Shown here piece by piece: positions 26,605-35,020 of a stretch of 64,000 bases of DNA (positions are counted from its first letter, which is position 1; each line of letters begins with the position of its first letter). The notes under the pieces are model-generated. The model searched no databases, was not told where the DNA came from, and saw only the letters and a program-made list of their open reading frames with translations. Source of the DNA: JAFGRU01 sp963665915 (GTDB taxonomy: Bacteria > Desulfobacterota > Desulfuromonadia > Desulfuromonadales > JAAYDE01); contig CAXXSG010000010.1 of the NCBI GenBank assembly GCA_963665915.2, positions 66,435-130,434 of the forward strand, in the 5' to 3' direction. The position numbers and the translations under genes were made by a program.

Positions 26605-27183
26605 TCAGGAGGAGATAGCGATTTCAGAAAATGTTTTTCTCTGGTTGGGTGTTTCCATTTGTTTCAGGTCGCTTGGCAAGGTGTTCGGATCCCCCAGGCG
26701 GCCGACTACGATTGCCGCCATAACCTCATTTTCTTCTGCATCGAGACTCAAGATTTCAAATACCCTTTTTTGACTGAAACCGGCCATGCCATGGGCATAG
26801 TAGCCAAGTTTCCGGGCCTGAATGGCGAGAGAAAGCCAAGCAGATCCACAATCAAAAGAGGCGTGTCGGTTCGGCTTGCCTGTTGTTGAGAATTGTTTTG
26901 AGGCGACAAGGAACATGATAAGTGGAGCTTTTTCGGCCCAGAGCCTGTTCTTTTCAAACAGTGCCGTAAGAAATGTGCTCTTAGATTTCGGGGATGAAGC
27001 ATAGTAAAATGTCCAGGGTTGTTCGTTGAAGCAGGAAGGGGCCCACCGTGCTGCCTCGAAAAGGGACTCCAAATGGTGGGCGGGAATCTGGTCAGGTAGA
27101 AAAGATCTTGGCGACCACCTGTCGGTAAACATGCTGTCTACTTCACTGGCAGGAATTCTTGGACTTTTTCCCTGGAATGGCAT
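26605..27183 (-). CDS. Nitroreductase family protein
   Basis: This 192-residue FMN-dependent oxidoreductase of the NfsA/NfsB-like fold has RWSPRSF for FMN phosphate binding, AARWAPSCFNEQPW and the C-terminal AAIVVGRLGDP. Family members reduce nitroaromatics, quinones or flavins using NAD(P)H in the cytoplasm. The exact substrate cannot be told. It sits upstream of the rnf terminator on the opposite strand and just downstream of a flavodoxin-like gene, a small redox pair. Confidence 0.88.
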   Translation of the reverse strand: MPFQGKSPRIPASEVDSMFTDRWSPRSFLPDQIPAHHLESLFEAARWAPSCFNEQPWTFYYASSPKSKSTFLTALFEKNRLWAEKAPLIMFLVASKQFSTTGKPNRHASFDCGSAWLSLAIQARKLGYYAHGMAGFSQKRVFEILSLDAEENEVMAAIVVGRLGDPNTLPSDLKQMETPNQRKTFSEIAISS

Positions 27184-27221
27184 TTAAACCCCTTTAAATT
27201 ACCGAAATATAAATTGATTTT

Positions 27222-27816
27222 TTAATCTGATGCATCTGCCAGCTCTTTTCCAAACTTCAGGGCTGAGTCGAGAATTTTGGAATTGGAAACAATGGCCCCT
27301 GGTTTTATGGGTGCGTGGGGTATGGTAAGAGTTTTCAGCTTTTTTCCGAAAAATCCGGCAATGCCTTTGACATTTTCTTCAAGAAGATTCAGGCCATGTT
27401 CTGCGGCTCCGGCCGAGGTGGCAATAAGAGCAAAGGAAACCTTCTGCAGGGGATGATTGATCTGTTTCCCGTCCTGAGTGATTTTGAAAAGTGAATACAT
27501 TCTGTCAATCAGGAGTTTGATTTGTCCTGACAAGCCCATGAAGTAGACGGGGGAGGCAAAAAACGACCACGTCCTGTTCAGGAATTCTGGCCACGACAGA
27601 GGTGGCTTCGTCCTTGATGACACATCGATACTGTTCAGATTTCTGGCAGCCCATACAGGCAATACAGCCCCGTTCCTTAAAGCCGACCTGATCAGCTCGG
27701 ACGATCTCAACCGTTGCTCCGGCATCTCGCGCCGCGCTTGCCACCCAGTTAACCACAGTGAGCGTGTTACCATTTTCCCTGGGGCTCCCACAAATGAACA
27801 TCAACTTTTTTCCCAC
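27222..27816 (-). pseudogene. Flavodoxin-fold NAD(P)H-dependent FMN reductase, frameshifted
   Basis: The protein starts at GTG 27816, with AGGAGGA at 27821-27827. It opens with KKLMFICGSPRENGNT, the FMN phosphate loop of the multimeric flavodoxin/iron-sulphur flavoprotein group. The Cys motif CIACMGCQ...C follows. After EQDVVVF the frame breaks at a six-base T run (complement of 27558-27563). The remainder ASPVYFMGLSGQIKLLIDRM...SAGAAEHGLNLL continues in the next frame to 27222. Removing one T restores a normal protein of about 197 residues. Because the rest is well conserved, a homopolymer error is at least as likely as a true pseudogene. Confidence 0.8.
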
Positions 27817-27975
27817 TGATTCCTCCTGAAAAATCTGGTGAACAAAAAAGACCCCTGTCAAAAAAAATTATAACAGAAGTCTTCCCATAAGAGTTTTAAA
27901 TTGCAACCTTTGAAAAAGCCGTACGTTTGCGGTCACAATCTTTCAAAACTTTGATAGCTTTGCGAGCGATAAAGC

Positions 27976-28605
27976 CTAGCTTTCCTTCAGGATATAACCT
28001 TTTCCGCGGACTGTATGGATAAGCTTGGTTTTATAACCCTGATCCAGTTTTCGCCGCAAATAATTGATATAAACATCAATTACATTGGTGAAAAAATCAA
28101 AATTCTGATTCCAGACATGGTTGGCAATCATGGTTCGGGTCAAAATCTGGTTCGGGTGGCGGATAAAGAATTCGAGCAGGGTGTACTCCTTTGGGGTTAA
28201 ATTAATTTCTTTTTGATTCCGCCAGACCTTGTGTGAAACCGGATCCAGGAGTAAAGGCCCGAACTCGATCTTGGCCCCCCGGTTGTTTTCCCTGGCACGC
28301 AGAACACTCTGAAGTTTCTCCATGAGGTCGAATATGCGTTCGGGGCCGGGGGCGCTCACATTTTCACCGGGGAAACACAAGACAGGAACCTCAATTTTAT
28401 TCTCAAGAAGGGCATGTAAAATTTCCGCTTCTCCATTTTTCGGGAGAGAGGAGGAAATTAACATTAAATCAAAAGAAGAATCCAGGGCCATGGAAACAAC
28501 GGTTTCTGTTTCCGAGGCAATTTCGGCCCAGAAATTCATATCTTCAAGTCCTTTCTTGATTGCAGTAGCACCTTTGCTGTCCTTTTCGACAATTAAAATG
28601 CGCAT
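27976..28605 (-). CDS. OmpR-type regulator with degenerate receiver domain
   Basis: This 209-residue protein has a C-terminal winged-helix DNA-binding domain like PhoB/CusR (NLTPKEYTLLEFFIRHPNQIL, NVIDVYINYLRRKLD, HTVRGKGYIL). The N-terminal receiver is unusual. The phosphoacceptor position is Ser (FDLMLISSSLP against the usual DLILLDVMLP), the acidic pair is EKD, and the segment holding the conserved Lys-Pro is shortened. It therefore probably does not respond to phosphorylation. No histidine kinase gene is adjacent. The start ATG at 28605 is the normal family start (MRILIVE). Confidence 0.85.
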   Translation of the reverse strand: MRILIVEKDSKGATAIKKGLEDMNFWAEIASETETVVSMALDSSFDLMLISSSLPKNGEAEILHALLENKIEVPVLCFPGENVSAPGPERIFDLMEKLQSVLRARENNRGAKIEFGPLLLDPVSHKVWRNQKEINLTPKEYTLLEFFIRHPNQILTRTMIANHVWNQNFDFFTNVIDVYINYLRRKLDQGYKTKLIHTVRGKGYILKES

Positions 28606-28644
28606 AGCAGCGGACTCCTTTTTTTGTTGAAGAGCTTGAAATAA

Positions 28645-29451
28645 TTATTTAAGTGACAATTTAACCAAAATTTCATTGGCGGTTTCTTCAACCGCTTTTC
28701 CAGAAACGTTGACGATAATCCAGTTGTTGTGGCGAAACAGATTTTTCGTATAATAAATTTCATCAACAATCTGCTCATAGTTTGCATATTCTGTTTTGAT
28801 GCTTTGGTTGATATTCTTAAGTCTGGCAATTCTTAGCTCCACTAATCGTTGCGGATCAATTATCAGACCCACCACCTGTTTCGACTCGACCTCAAAAAGT
28901 TCCCTAGGTGGATCAATACCTTTGACAATTGGGACATTCGCGACTTTCCATCCGCTGTGGGCGAGGTACATGGAAAGCGGTGTTTTGCTGGTACGAGAAA
29001 CACCAACAAGCACAATGTCAGAAAAATGTATGCTTCTTAACTCCTGACCATCGTCATGTTGTACCGAAAACTCAACGGCTTCGATACGCTGGAAATATTT
29101 TTCATTAATTCCATGAAACAGGCCGGGCATCTCTTTTGGAGGGATCCCCATGCACCCGGACAGTTTCATCAGGAGCGGCGTCAGGAGGTCAATACTGGGT
29201 ACGCCCCTGGCCTCGCATTCTTCATGAGTCAGAAGGGCAAACTCCTGGTTGACGATGGTGTAAACGACTATTCCTTTATTGCGCTCAGCCTCCTCCAGAG
29301 CATTTAAAATTCTTTCTCTGGTTCTGACATTACCCACCCTTTTGACCAGAACCATTCCTTTTGGAAATTGAGTCAAGGCGGCATCGACGATTTTCTCGAC
29401 GGTTTCGCCTGTTGCATCAGAGAGCACGTATACATACTGTTTGGTCGGCAT
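28645..29451 (-). CDS. ppsR: Pyruvate,phosphate dikinase / PEP synthase regulatory protein
   Basis: This 268-residue bifunctional ADP-dependent kinase and Pi-dependent pyrophosphorylase (DUF299 family) switches PpdK or PpsA off and on by phosphorylating a Thr. The N-terminal YVLSDATGET motif and the P-loop GVSRTSKTP are present, followed by PREL and the C-terminal AVEETANEIL. It controls the pyruvate/PEP node, important for gluconeogenic growth on acetate. It lies directly upstream of the orphan OmpR-type regulator on the same strand, with a 39-base gap. Confidence 0.93.
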   Translation of the reverse strand: MPTKQYVYVLSDATGETVEKIVDAALTQFPKGMVLVKRVGNVRTRERILNALEEAERNKGIVVYTIVNQEFALLTHEECEARGVPSIDLLTPLLMKLSGCMGIPPKEMPGLFHGINEKYFQRIEAVEFSVQHDDGQELRSIHFSDIVLVGVSRTSKTPLSMYLAHSGWKVANVPIVKGIDPPRELFEVESKQVVGLIIDPQRLVELRIARLKNINQSIKTEYANYEQIVDEIYYTKNLFRHNNWIIVNVSGKAVEETANEILVKLSLK

Positions 29452-29646
29452 AATAGGGTTTAATTTTTTTTAATTACAAAAACATTGTATCAATCTGTGG
29501 CGTAACTGCAAGTATTCAAAATGAATTTCTGTTAATAATTAGCACATAAATCGGGAAACATGCAAAATCATATCTTTGTAAAACCACATTTTTAGGTTGG
29601 AGGGGATTTTTATTGCTTTTGACTCATGCTTTCGTAAAATAGCCAT

Positions 29647-30570
29647 ATGTCTAAGAGTTGGATCGAAATGAGTTTGAAAACACCCTCCTTGGGGGTGGAT
29701 CTGGTGTGTGATTGCTTAAACGGCATGGGGTGTTCCGGTGTCATTGTCGAAGAAAAAGAACTGGATACATTTGTCATGCCTCACCACGAGCTGGAAAGGG
29801 GCCAGGAATACAGCATCAGGGCCTTTTTTCCGGAACCGGAGGACATTGATCACTGGCGTGGAGACATAGAGAGACATTTGCTGGAAATCAGTTCTTTTAT
29901 TCCAGGCTGGTCGCCTTTGGCGATGGAGCTGAAGTTGCTCGCTGATGAGAATTGGGCCGAGGACTGGAAACAGAATTTCCACTCTTTTCGTGTTGGTTCC
30001 CATCTGGTATTTAAACCTACGTGGGACAAGGGTCCTGTTCCGGAGGGGGATATCGTCATTAATATCGATCCCGGCATGGCTTTCGGGACGGGGACTCACC
30101 CGAGTACCCGACTTTGTCTGGAACGCCTGAATGGGATTCTTGAGGCTGGCTACCCCCTTGGGAAAGTTCTTGATGTGGGAACCGGGTCCGGTATCCTGGC
30201 CATGGCTGCCGTGGCTCTGGGTGCGGAAAGAGTACTCGGGTGTGATGTCGATGAGACCGCCTGTGCGGTTGCTCGCCGGAATATTGCCATGAACGGAATG
30301 GAAAACGAAATTGAAGTGAGTGGAAAATTGCTGGCCGAGATTGAAGAAAAGTTCGATGTAGTCGTTGCAAATATTCTCGCGGAAGAAAATGTCCGCCTTG
30401 GTCCTGATCTTCTTAGATGTCTGAACAAGGGTGGCTGGCTGATCCTTTCAGGGATTCTTGGCGAAAAAGAAACCCTGATTAAGAGCGGATTTTCTTTGTT
30501 TTCGCTGACTCTGCCACGGATCACACGGCTGGAAGACTGGTCCTGCTTCGTTTTTCAAAAGAAAGCCTAA
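29647..30570 (+). CDS. prmA: Ribosomal protein L11 methyltransferase
   Basis: This 307-residue SAM-dependent methyltransferase trimethylates ribosomal protein L11. The N-terminal substrate domain precedes IDPGMAFGTGTHPSTRLCLE, the family hallmark. The SAM loop DVGTGSGILAMAAVALG and the catalytic-site motif ANILAE follow. It is slightly longer than the usual 290 residues. Its stop codon abuts the rsmE start, forming an operon with rsmE and the RDD protein gene. Confidence 0.95.
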   Translation: MSKSWIEMSLKTPSLGVDLVCDCLNGMGCSGVIVEEKELDTFVMPHHELERGQEYSIRAFFPEPEDIDHWRGDIERHLLEISSFIPGWSPLAMELKLLADENWAEDWKQNFHSFRVGSHLVFKPTWDKGPVPEGDIVINIDPGMAFGTGTHPSTRLCLERLNGILEAGYPLGKVLDVGTGSGILAMAAVALGAERVLGCDVDETACAVARRNIAMNGMENEIEVSGKLLAEIEEKFDVVVANILAEENVRLGPDLLRCLNKGGWLILSGILGEKETLIKSGFSLFSLTLPRITRLEDWSCFVFQKKA

Positions 30571-31335
30571 ATGCGCCGCTTTATTCTCCCTTCCGAAAAG
30601 CTTGAAGCCGAGGAGATTCCTCTGGAAGGCGATTTACTGCACCATTTTCAGAAGGTCCTCCGCCTGAACTCTGGAGAGAATATCCTTCTCCTGAATGGCT
30701 GTGGGCTTATCTGTCGGTGCCGGGTTGAGTTGGCAGGCCGGAACAGACTCAAGGCCGTTGTTCTTGAAAAATGGCGGGAGGAGGAATCTGTTTTTCCGGT
30801 CCATCTAATTCAGGCTCTTCCAAAAGCGGAGCGAATGGAATGGCTTATCCAAAAAGGCACCGAGTTAGGTATTAGTGAATTTTCGCCAGTAAATACGAAG
30901 CGAAGTATCCCTGTTCTTTCCGGTCAGCGCAAAGATAAACGCGTTCAGCGCTGGCGGCGCATCGCGGAAGAAGCTTCACGTCAGTCTGAGCGGCCGTATG
31001 TCCCTGTCGTGAATGAGCCAAGAGATCTGGCCGAAGTCCTTTTGAACTGCCGGGAGGAATATCGCCTGGTGTGCTGGGAAGAGGAAAGCCGCCCCTTGGG
31101 CGCTGCGCTTCCGGACTTATCCCCTTCCAGTGCGGCGGTTCTTGTCGGTCCTGAGGGCGGTTTTGGACAAGAGGAGATCGAACTGGTTAAAAAGTGCGGT
31201 TTTCATTCGGTCAGCCTCGGACCGCGGATTCTTCGGACGGAGACTGCGGGCTTTACGATGGCTACGATTTTACAGTATGTTTATGGGGATATGGGGAAGT
31301 CCGGCCCGCAGGGAATTAAAGGGAAAAGGATTTGA
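30571..31335 (+). CDS. rsmE: 16S rRNA (uracil-1498-N3)-methyltransferase
   Basis: This 254-residue SPOUT-class enzyme methylates U1498 of 16S rRNA. It has an N-terminal PUA-like domain (MRRFILPSEKL, HHFQKVLRL). The SPOUT knot shows QALPKAERMEWLIQKGTELG, VGPEGGFGQEEIEL and SLGPRILRTETAG. Its ATG directly follows the prmA stop, and the next gene begins three bases after its own stop. Confidence 0.95.
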   Translation: MRRFILPSEKLEAEEIPLEGDLLHHFQKVLRLNSGENILLLNGCGLICRCRVELAGRNRLKAVVLEKWREEESVFPVHLIQALPKAERMEWLIQKGTELGISEFSPVNTKRSIPVLSGQRKDKRVQRWRRIAEEASRQSERPYVPVVNEPRDLAEVLLNCREEYRLVCWEEESRPLGAALPDLSPSSAAVLVGPEGGFGQEEIELVKKCGFHSVSLGPRILRTETAGFTMATILQYVYGDMGKSGPQGIKGKRI

Positions 31336-31338
31336 TAT

Positions 31339-32844
31339 ATGAGATGCCCGGCATGTGGATATCACAGTTTTGAGCACATGGATCAGTGTAAAAAGTGTGG
31401 CCGCGATCTGAAAGAATTCAAAGCCAAGTATGGCTTTTTCGGGCGGTTTTTGTCCTCCGGCCAGGACAAGGGCCTGGAAGAGTCTATCGCGGTTGAGGAC
31501 ACATGGGAGAATCTCACAGTTCAGGATCCAATTCCGTCGTCTGGTTCGGATTCTAAAGAGCTTGGGGACCACAAGGAGCCGGGGCAGGATTTTGAAGCGC
31601 CTGAAAAAGAGTCCACAGAAGAGGGGTTTGAAGACCGTCCTCTGTCCATTCAGGAAGAATCGGTGATTGAGGAGAAGGTTAAGGAAGCCAGGGAAAATCT
31701 CATAGTTCAGGATCCAACTCCATCGGCCGGTTTGGCTTCTGAAGAGTATGGGGGCCACGAGCAACCGGAACAGGATTTTGAAGAGTCTGCAAAAGAGGGT
31801 TTTGAAGACCTTCCTTTGTCCATTCAAGAAGAGCCGGGGTTTGAGGACGAGGTTGAGGAGCCTTGGGAGAATTTTACCGCCCAGGATTCAGCTCCATCAA
31901 CTGGGCCGCATTCGGGAGATTATGCGGACCACAAGCAGTTGGAACAAGATTTTGAAGCGCCTGAAAAAGAGTCCGCAGAGGAGGGCTTTGAAGACCTCCC
32001 TTTGTCCGTCCAAGAAGAACCGGTGACTGAGGATGAAGTTGAGGAAAAACCTTGTGACCTTTTTTTGCGGAGTGACGAACAGATAAGCCAGCCCGGTAAA
32101 ACGGAAGCAGAAAAAGTCCTCGGTCTTCCCCGGGAAGATGAGAAGCTGACCAGTGGACCGGATGGCAGGGAAGAAGTTTCCAGGGTTGATGAAAACTTAC
32201 CTCAGAAGCTTTCCGGCGAAGCGGCCAGGGATTTTGAAAAAGAGTTCTGGTCTTTTGAGGACAACGGTAAGGGCGAACAAAAGGAGCCGGATGTGGCTCC
32301 GGAAATCCCTTCACTTTTTATTGCAGAGCAGGAAAAGAAAGATGTCATAGAAGATAATCCGCCAGAGTCGGAGGTGGCCTCCCCGGTGGCAGAGATTGCT
32401 GACATGGAAAGTCAGATATTTCCACGCATTGGAGCCTGGCTGGCAGACTGTTCCATACTCAGTTTGATCCTTCTGGCGTTTGTTGTGCTGGGAAAGATCG
32501 GACTTGACTCCCAGCCTCGGCAGGGCTTGTTTCCGACCCAGGCGGCATTGCTGGTTGATCTTTTAATTCCTTACTTTTTTTTATTGTTCTCTCTCTGTTT
32601 CGGCTATTTTACCGTTTTTCATTTTCTGACCGGGCAAACGCCTGGGAAAATGTTGTTCAATATCCGGGTTGAAGATGAAAATGGTTTTCCTCTCCTTTTT
32701 TCCCAGGCATTCCTGAGGAGTGCCGGGGGGCTATTATCCTTCCTTCTGCTCGGCTTTGGCTATCTGATGATTTTTTTCGACCACGATGGCAGGGGCTGGA
32801 ATGATCGCATGGCGGGAACCCGTACTGTTCGGGTTGAGCCCTAG
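31339..32844 (+). CDS. Zinc-ribbon protein with three acidic repeats and C-terminal RDD membrane domain
   Basis: This 501-residue protein has an unusual three-part build. Residues 2-21 are a zinc ribbon (CPACG...CKKCG). Residues about 56-236 hold three tandem acidic repeats of 57-62 residues, starting at about 56, 118 and 176. Each runs W/R-EN-x-x-x-QD...QDFE...EGFED-x-PLS-x-QEE. Residues about 355-500 are an RDD domain with its three membrane helices (FPRIGAWLADCSIL, TPGKMLFNIRVEDENG). RDD proteins are membrane proteins of mostly unknown role; some are linked to ion exchange. The acidic linker is predicted disordered. It is co-transcribed with prmA-rsmE. Confidence 0.8.
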   Translation: MRCPACGYHSFEHMDQCKKCGRDLKEFKAKYGFFGRFLSSGQDKGLEESIAVEDTWENLTVQDPIPSSGSDSKELGDHKEPGQDFEAPEKESTEEGFEDRPLSIQEESVIEEKVKEARENLIVQDPTPSAGLASEEYGGHEQPEQDFEESAKEGFEDLPLSIQEEPGFEDEVEEPWENFTAQDSAPSTGPHSGDYADHKQLEQDFEAPEKESAEEGFEDLPLSVQEEPVTEDEVEEKPCDLFLRSDEQISQPGKTEAEKVLGLPREDEKLTSGPDGREEVSRVDENLPQKLSGEAARDFEKEFWSFEDNGKGEQKEPDVAPEIPSLFIAEQEKKDVIEDNPPESEVASPVAEIADMESQIFPRIGAWLADCSILSLILLAFVVLGKIGLDSQPRQGLFPTQAALLVDLLIPYFFLLFSLCFGYFTVFHFLTGQTPGKMLFNIRVEDENGFPLLFSQAFLRSAGGLLSFLLLGFGYLMIFFDHDGRGWNDRMAGTRTVRVEP

Positions 32845-32946
32845 AGGCTGCAAAACAAGCACGTTCGCTCTCATAATCAAAGAACCAAATTCAAGTTTTT
32901 CAACACCCTGTTGGTAAACCCTGGGATTTCTTTCAGGCCGTCGGAA

Positions 32947-34671
32947 TCATCCAAAATGTGACTTCAGTTTTTTGAAAGTCATATCAGCCGGTGCCGGGTG
33001 ATCAAACAGAAAGCCCTGGATTTCATCGCAGTGGTGCCTTTTGAGAAATTCCACCTGGCTCGGGTTTTCAACCCCCTTCCCCAGGACCTTGACATTCAAG
33101 GTCTTTCCCATGTTGATGATGGCCTCCGTGATCGCCGCATCCTCCAAGTTATGGGGAACGCTCTGGATGAAGGAGCGTTCTATTTTGAGGCGGTCTATTC
33201 CAAGCCTTTTGATATAGCGCAGGGATGAGTAAGTCAGGCCGAAATTATTAACGGCAATTTTTACCCCTTTACTTTTCAGTTGATACAGGATCCGGTAAGT
33301 TTCTTCCAAATTTTTCAGAAAGATTTGTTCATCAATTTCCAGTTCCAGAGCGGAAGGTGCAAAGTCGGTTTCCTGGAGAATACGCATGATCGTGTCCAGA
33401 ATATTGGGGGTCTGGATCTGTTTGTCCGTGAGGTTCATGGACAGCAAAGGGGTTTTCCACCCGCATTTTTCCCAGGATTTAATCTGGCTGCAAGCCTCGG
33501 TTAAAGCCCATTCCCCCAATGGGACCAAAAGCCCGCCATCTTCCAGCATAGAGATGATTTCGCTGGCTTGAATCACGCCTTTGGTTGGATGCATCCAGCG
33601 CAGGAGACCTTTAACGCCCTTGAGCTTTTTTGACTCTATTTCATAATAAGGCTGATAAAAAATAGTAAATTCCTTTTGCTGGAATCCCCTTCGGAGTTCA
33701 CTTTCCAGCCTCATTTTTGCAATAGTTTTCGCGTTAAGTTCACTGGAAAAAAACTGAAAGTTATGCCTTCCTTTTTCTTTGGCATGATACATGGCCATGT
33801 CCGCGAAAGTGATCAGATTGTCTCCATTCAAAGCGTCGTCTGGATAGAGAGCGATGCCGATGCTGGCCGAAGGAAAAATGTCCTGCTCGGATAAATTGAT
33901 TTTCAGGGGAATGACTTTCAGAAACTTGCGGGCAATGATAGAAGCATCTTCCGGTTGTTCCAGATCCGGTAGAAGGACCATGAACTCATCGCCCCCCAGC
34001 CTTGCGACGGTGTCCGATTCACGGACCACGCTTTTCAGACGCTGGGCGACCGTTTGCAGCAGTTGGTCTCCGGCAGTGTGTCCGAGAGTGTCATTGATAA
34101 TTTTGAAGCGATCGAGGTCAAGAAACAGCAATGCTACCAGGCTGTTTTCCCTTTTGGCTTTGGCAACGGCCTGATCGAGACGGTCCATGAACAAGACCCG
34201 ATTGGGCAATCCCGTGAGGCTGTCATAATAGGCGAGATGGTGGATTTCGCTCTGAGCCTGTTTGAGTTCGGTAATGTCTTCATGAGCGAGTACAATATGT
34301 TTGCGGCTCATGCTCGGGAAAGAGGTCATCTTCCCCAGAAACCAGCGGGGCCCATCATGGAGAAGGGATGAAAATTCCAGGGAAAACTCCAGAAGCGCGT
34401 CTTTGCACAAAGCCTGAAAAGCCTGGCAGAAAGCTTCTGCCTCCGGATTCTCCTTCAGCAATCCCATCTGGCAGGTATAAAGATAATTGTCGCCTTCCGC
34501 CAAACTGTGAGGGAGGGGAGGGTTGAGCTTTGAAAATTCTCTCCAGGCATTGTTGACGGCCAGAACTTCTCCATTTTCGTCCAAAATCGCGATATGAGGA
34601 GAAAGAGAGTTGACGATACTGGCGCCAAGATCCCGCATTACAAGAGAGCAATAATCGGCCTTTTCAATCAA
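32947..34671 (-). CDS. PAS-GGDEF-EAL protein with degenerate EAL domain
   Basis: This 574-residue signalling protein has a PAS-like sensor (about 15-135, HIAILDENGEVLAVNNAW), then a GGDEF domain (about 145-310) and an EAL domain (about 325-574). The cyclase site is intact (ARLGGDEFMVLLPD) with an inhibitory RESD I-site five residues upstream, so c-di-GMP synthesis is likely. The EAL domain has lost its key residues. EAL is replaced by KGL (GVKGLLRW), the DDFG motif is NNFG, KID is KIE, and the last catalytic Glu is Lys (GKGVEN). It probably acts as a binding or regulatory domain, not a phosphodiesterase. No membrane helices are seen. Confidence 0.9.
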   Translation of the reverse strand: MIEKADYCSLVMRDLGASIVNSLSPHIAILDENGEVLAVNNAWREFSKLNPPLPHSLAEGDNYLYTCQMGLLKENPEAEAFCQAFQALCKDALLEFSLEFSSLLHDGPRWFLGKMTSFPSMSRKHIVLAHEDITELKQAQSEIHHLAYYDSLTGLPNRVLFMDRLDQAVAKAKRENSLVALLFLDLDRFKIINDTLGHTAGDQLLQTVAQRLKSVVRESDTVARLGGDEFMVLLPDLEQPEDASIIARKFLKVIPLKINLSEQDIFPSASIGIALYPDDALNGDNLITFADMAMYHAKEKGRHNFQFFSSELNAKTIAKMRLESELRRGFQQKEFTIFYQPYYEIESKKLKGVKGLLRWMHPTKGVIQASEIISMLEDGGLLVPLGEWALTEACSQIKSWEKCGWKTPLLSMNLTDKQIQTPNILDTIMRILQETDFAPSALELEIDEQIFLKNLEETYRILYQLKSKGVKIAVNNFGLTYSSLRYIKRLGIDRLKIERSFIQSVPHNLEDAAITEAIINMGKTLNVKVLGKGVENPSQVEFLKRHHCDEIQGFLFDHPAPADMTFKKLKSHFG

Positions 34672-35020
34672 TGTGGACCGACCCTTTTCTCCAAGGGTTT
34701 TTCACTTGGATATTATTAATTCGGGTGGAAAATTCTGAGGTCTGCCCGGAATATTAATATTGCCAATGGAGATGGATTCTTTTGGTTTAAGGAGGAAATC
34801 CTTTTGTCTCCACAAAAAAATAATTGTGGCTAACCAAAAAAAGAAGGGGTCGGCTGTCAACTGAATAAAACCTTCTAATAAACAAATCTAGCACTTTTAA
34901 AATATTTTGCAAAAATTATCATAATTTTAAGCTCTTATCAGTTGTTTGTCAGCAAAGTCGCCGGTGGCGAAATGTTTTTTTCAGGGAAGAGGGTCAAAAG
35001 ATTTGCGGCAAACTAATCCG
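34672..35020. other. AT-rich intergenic region, no gene seen
   Basis: About 350 bases without a supported gene separate the GGDEF gene from the end of the SLC13 permease gene on the same strand. It is strongly AT-rich near 34860-34935. It presumably holds the GGDEF promoter and the permease terminator, but no hairpin with a T-run is obvious. Confidence 0.35.
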
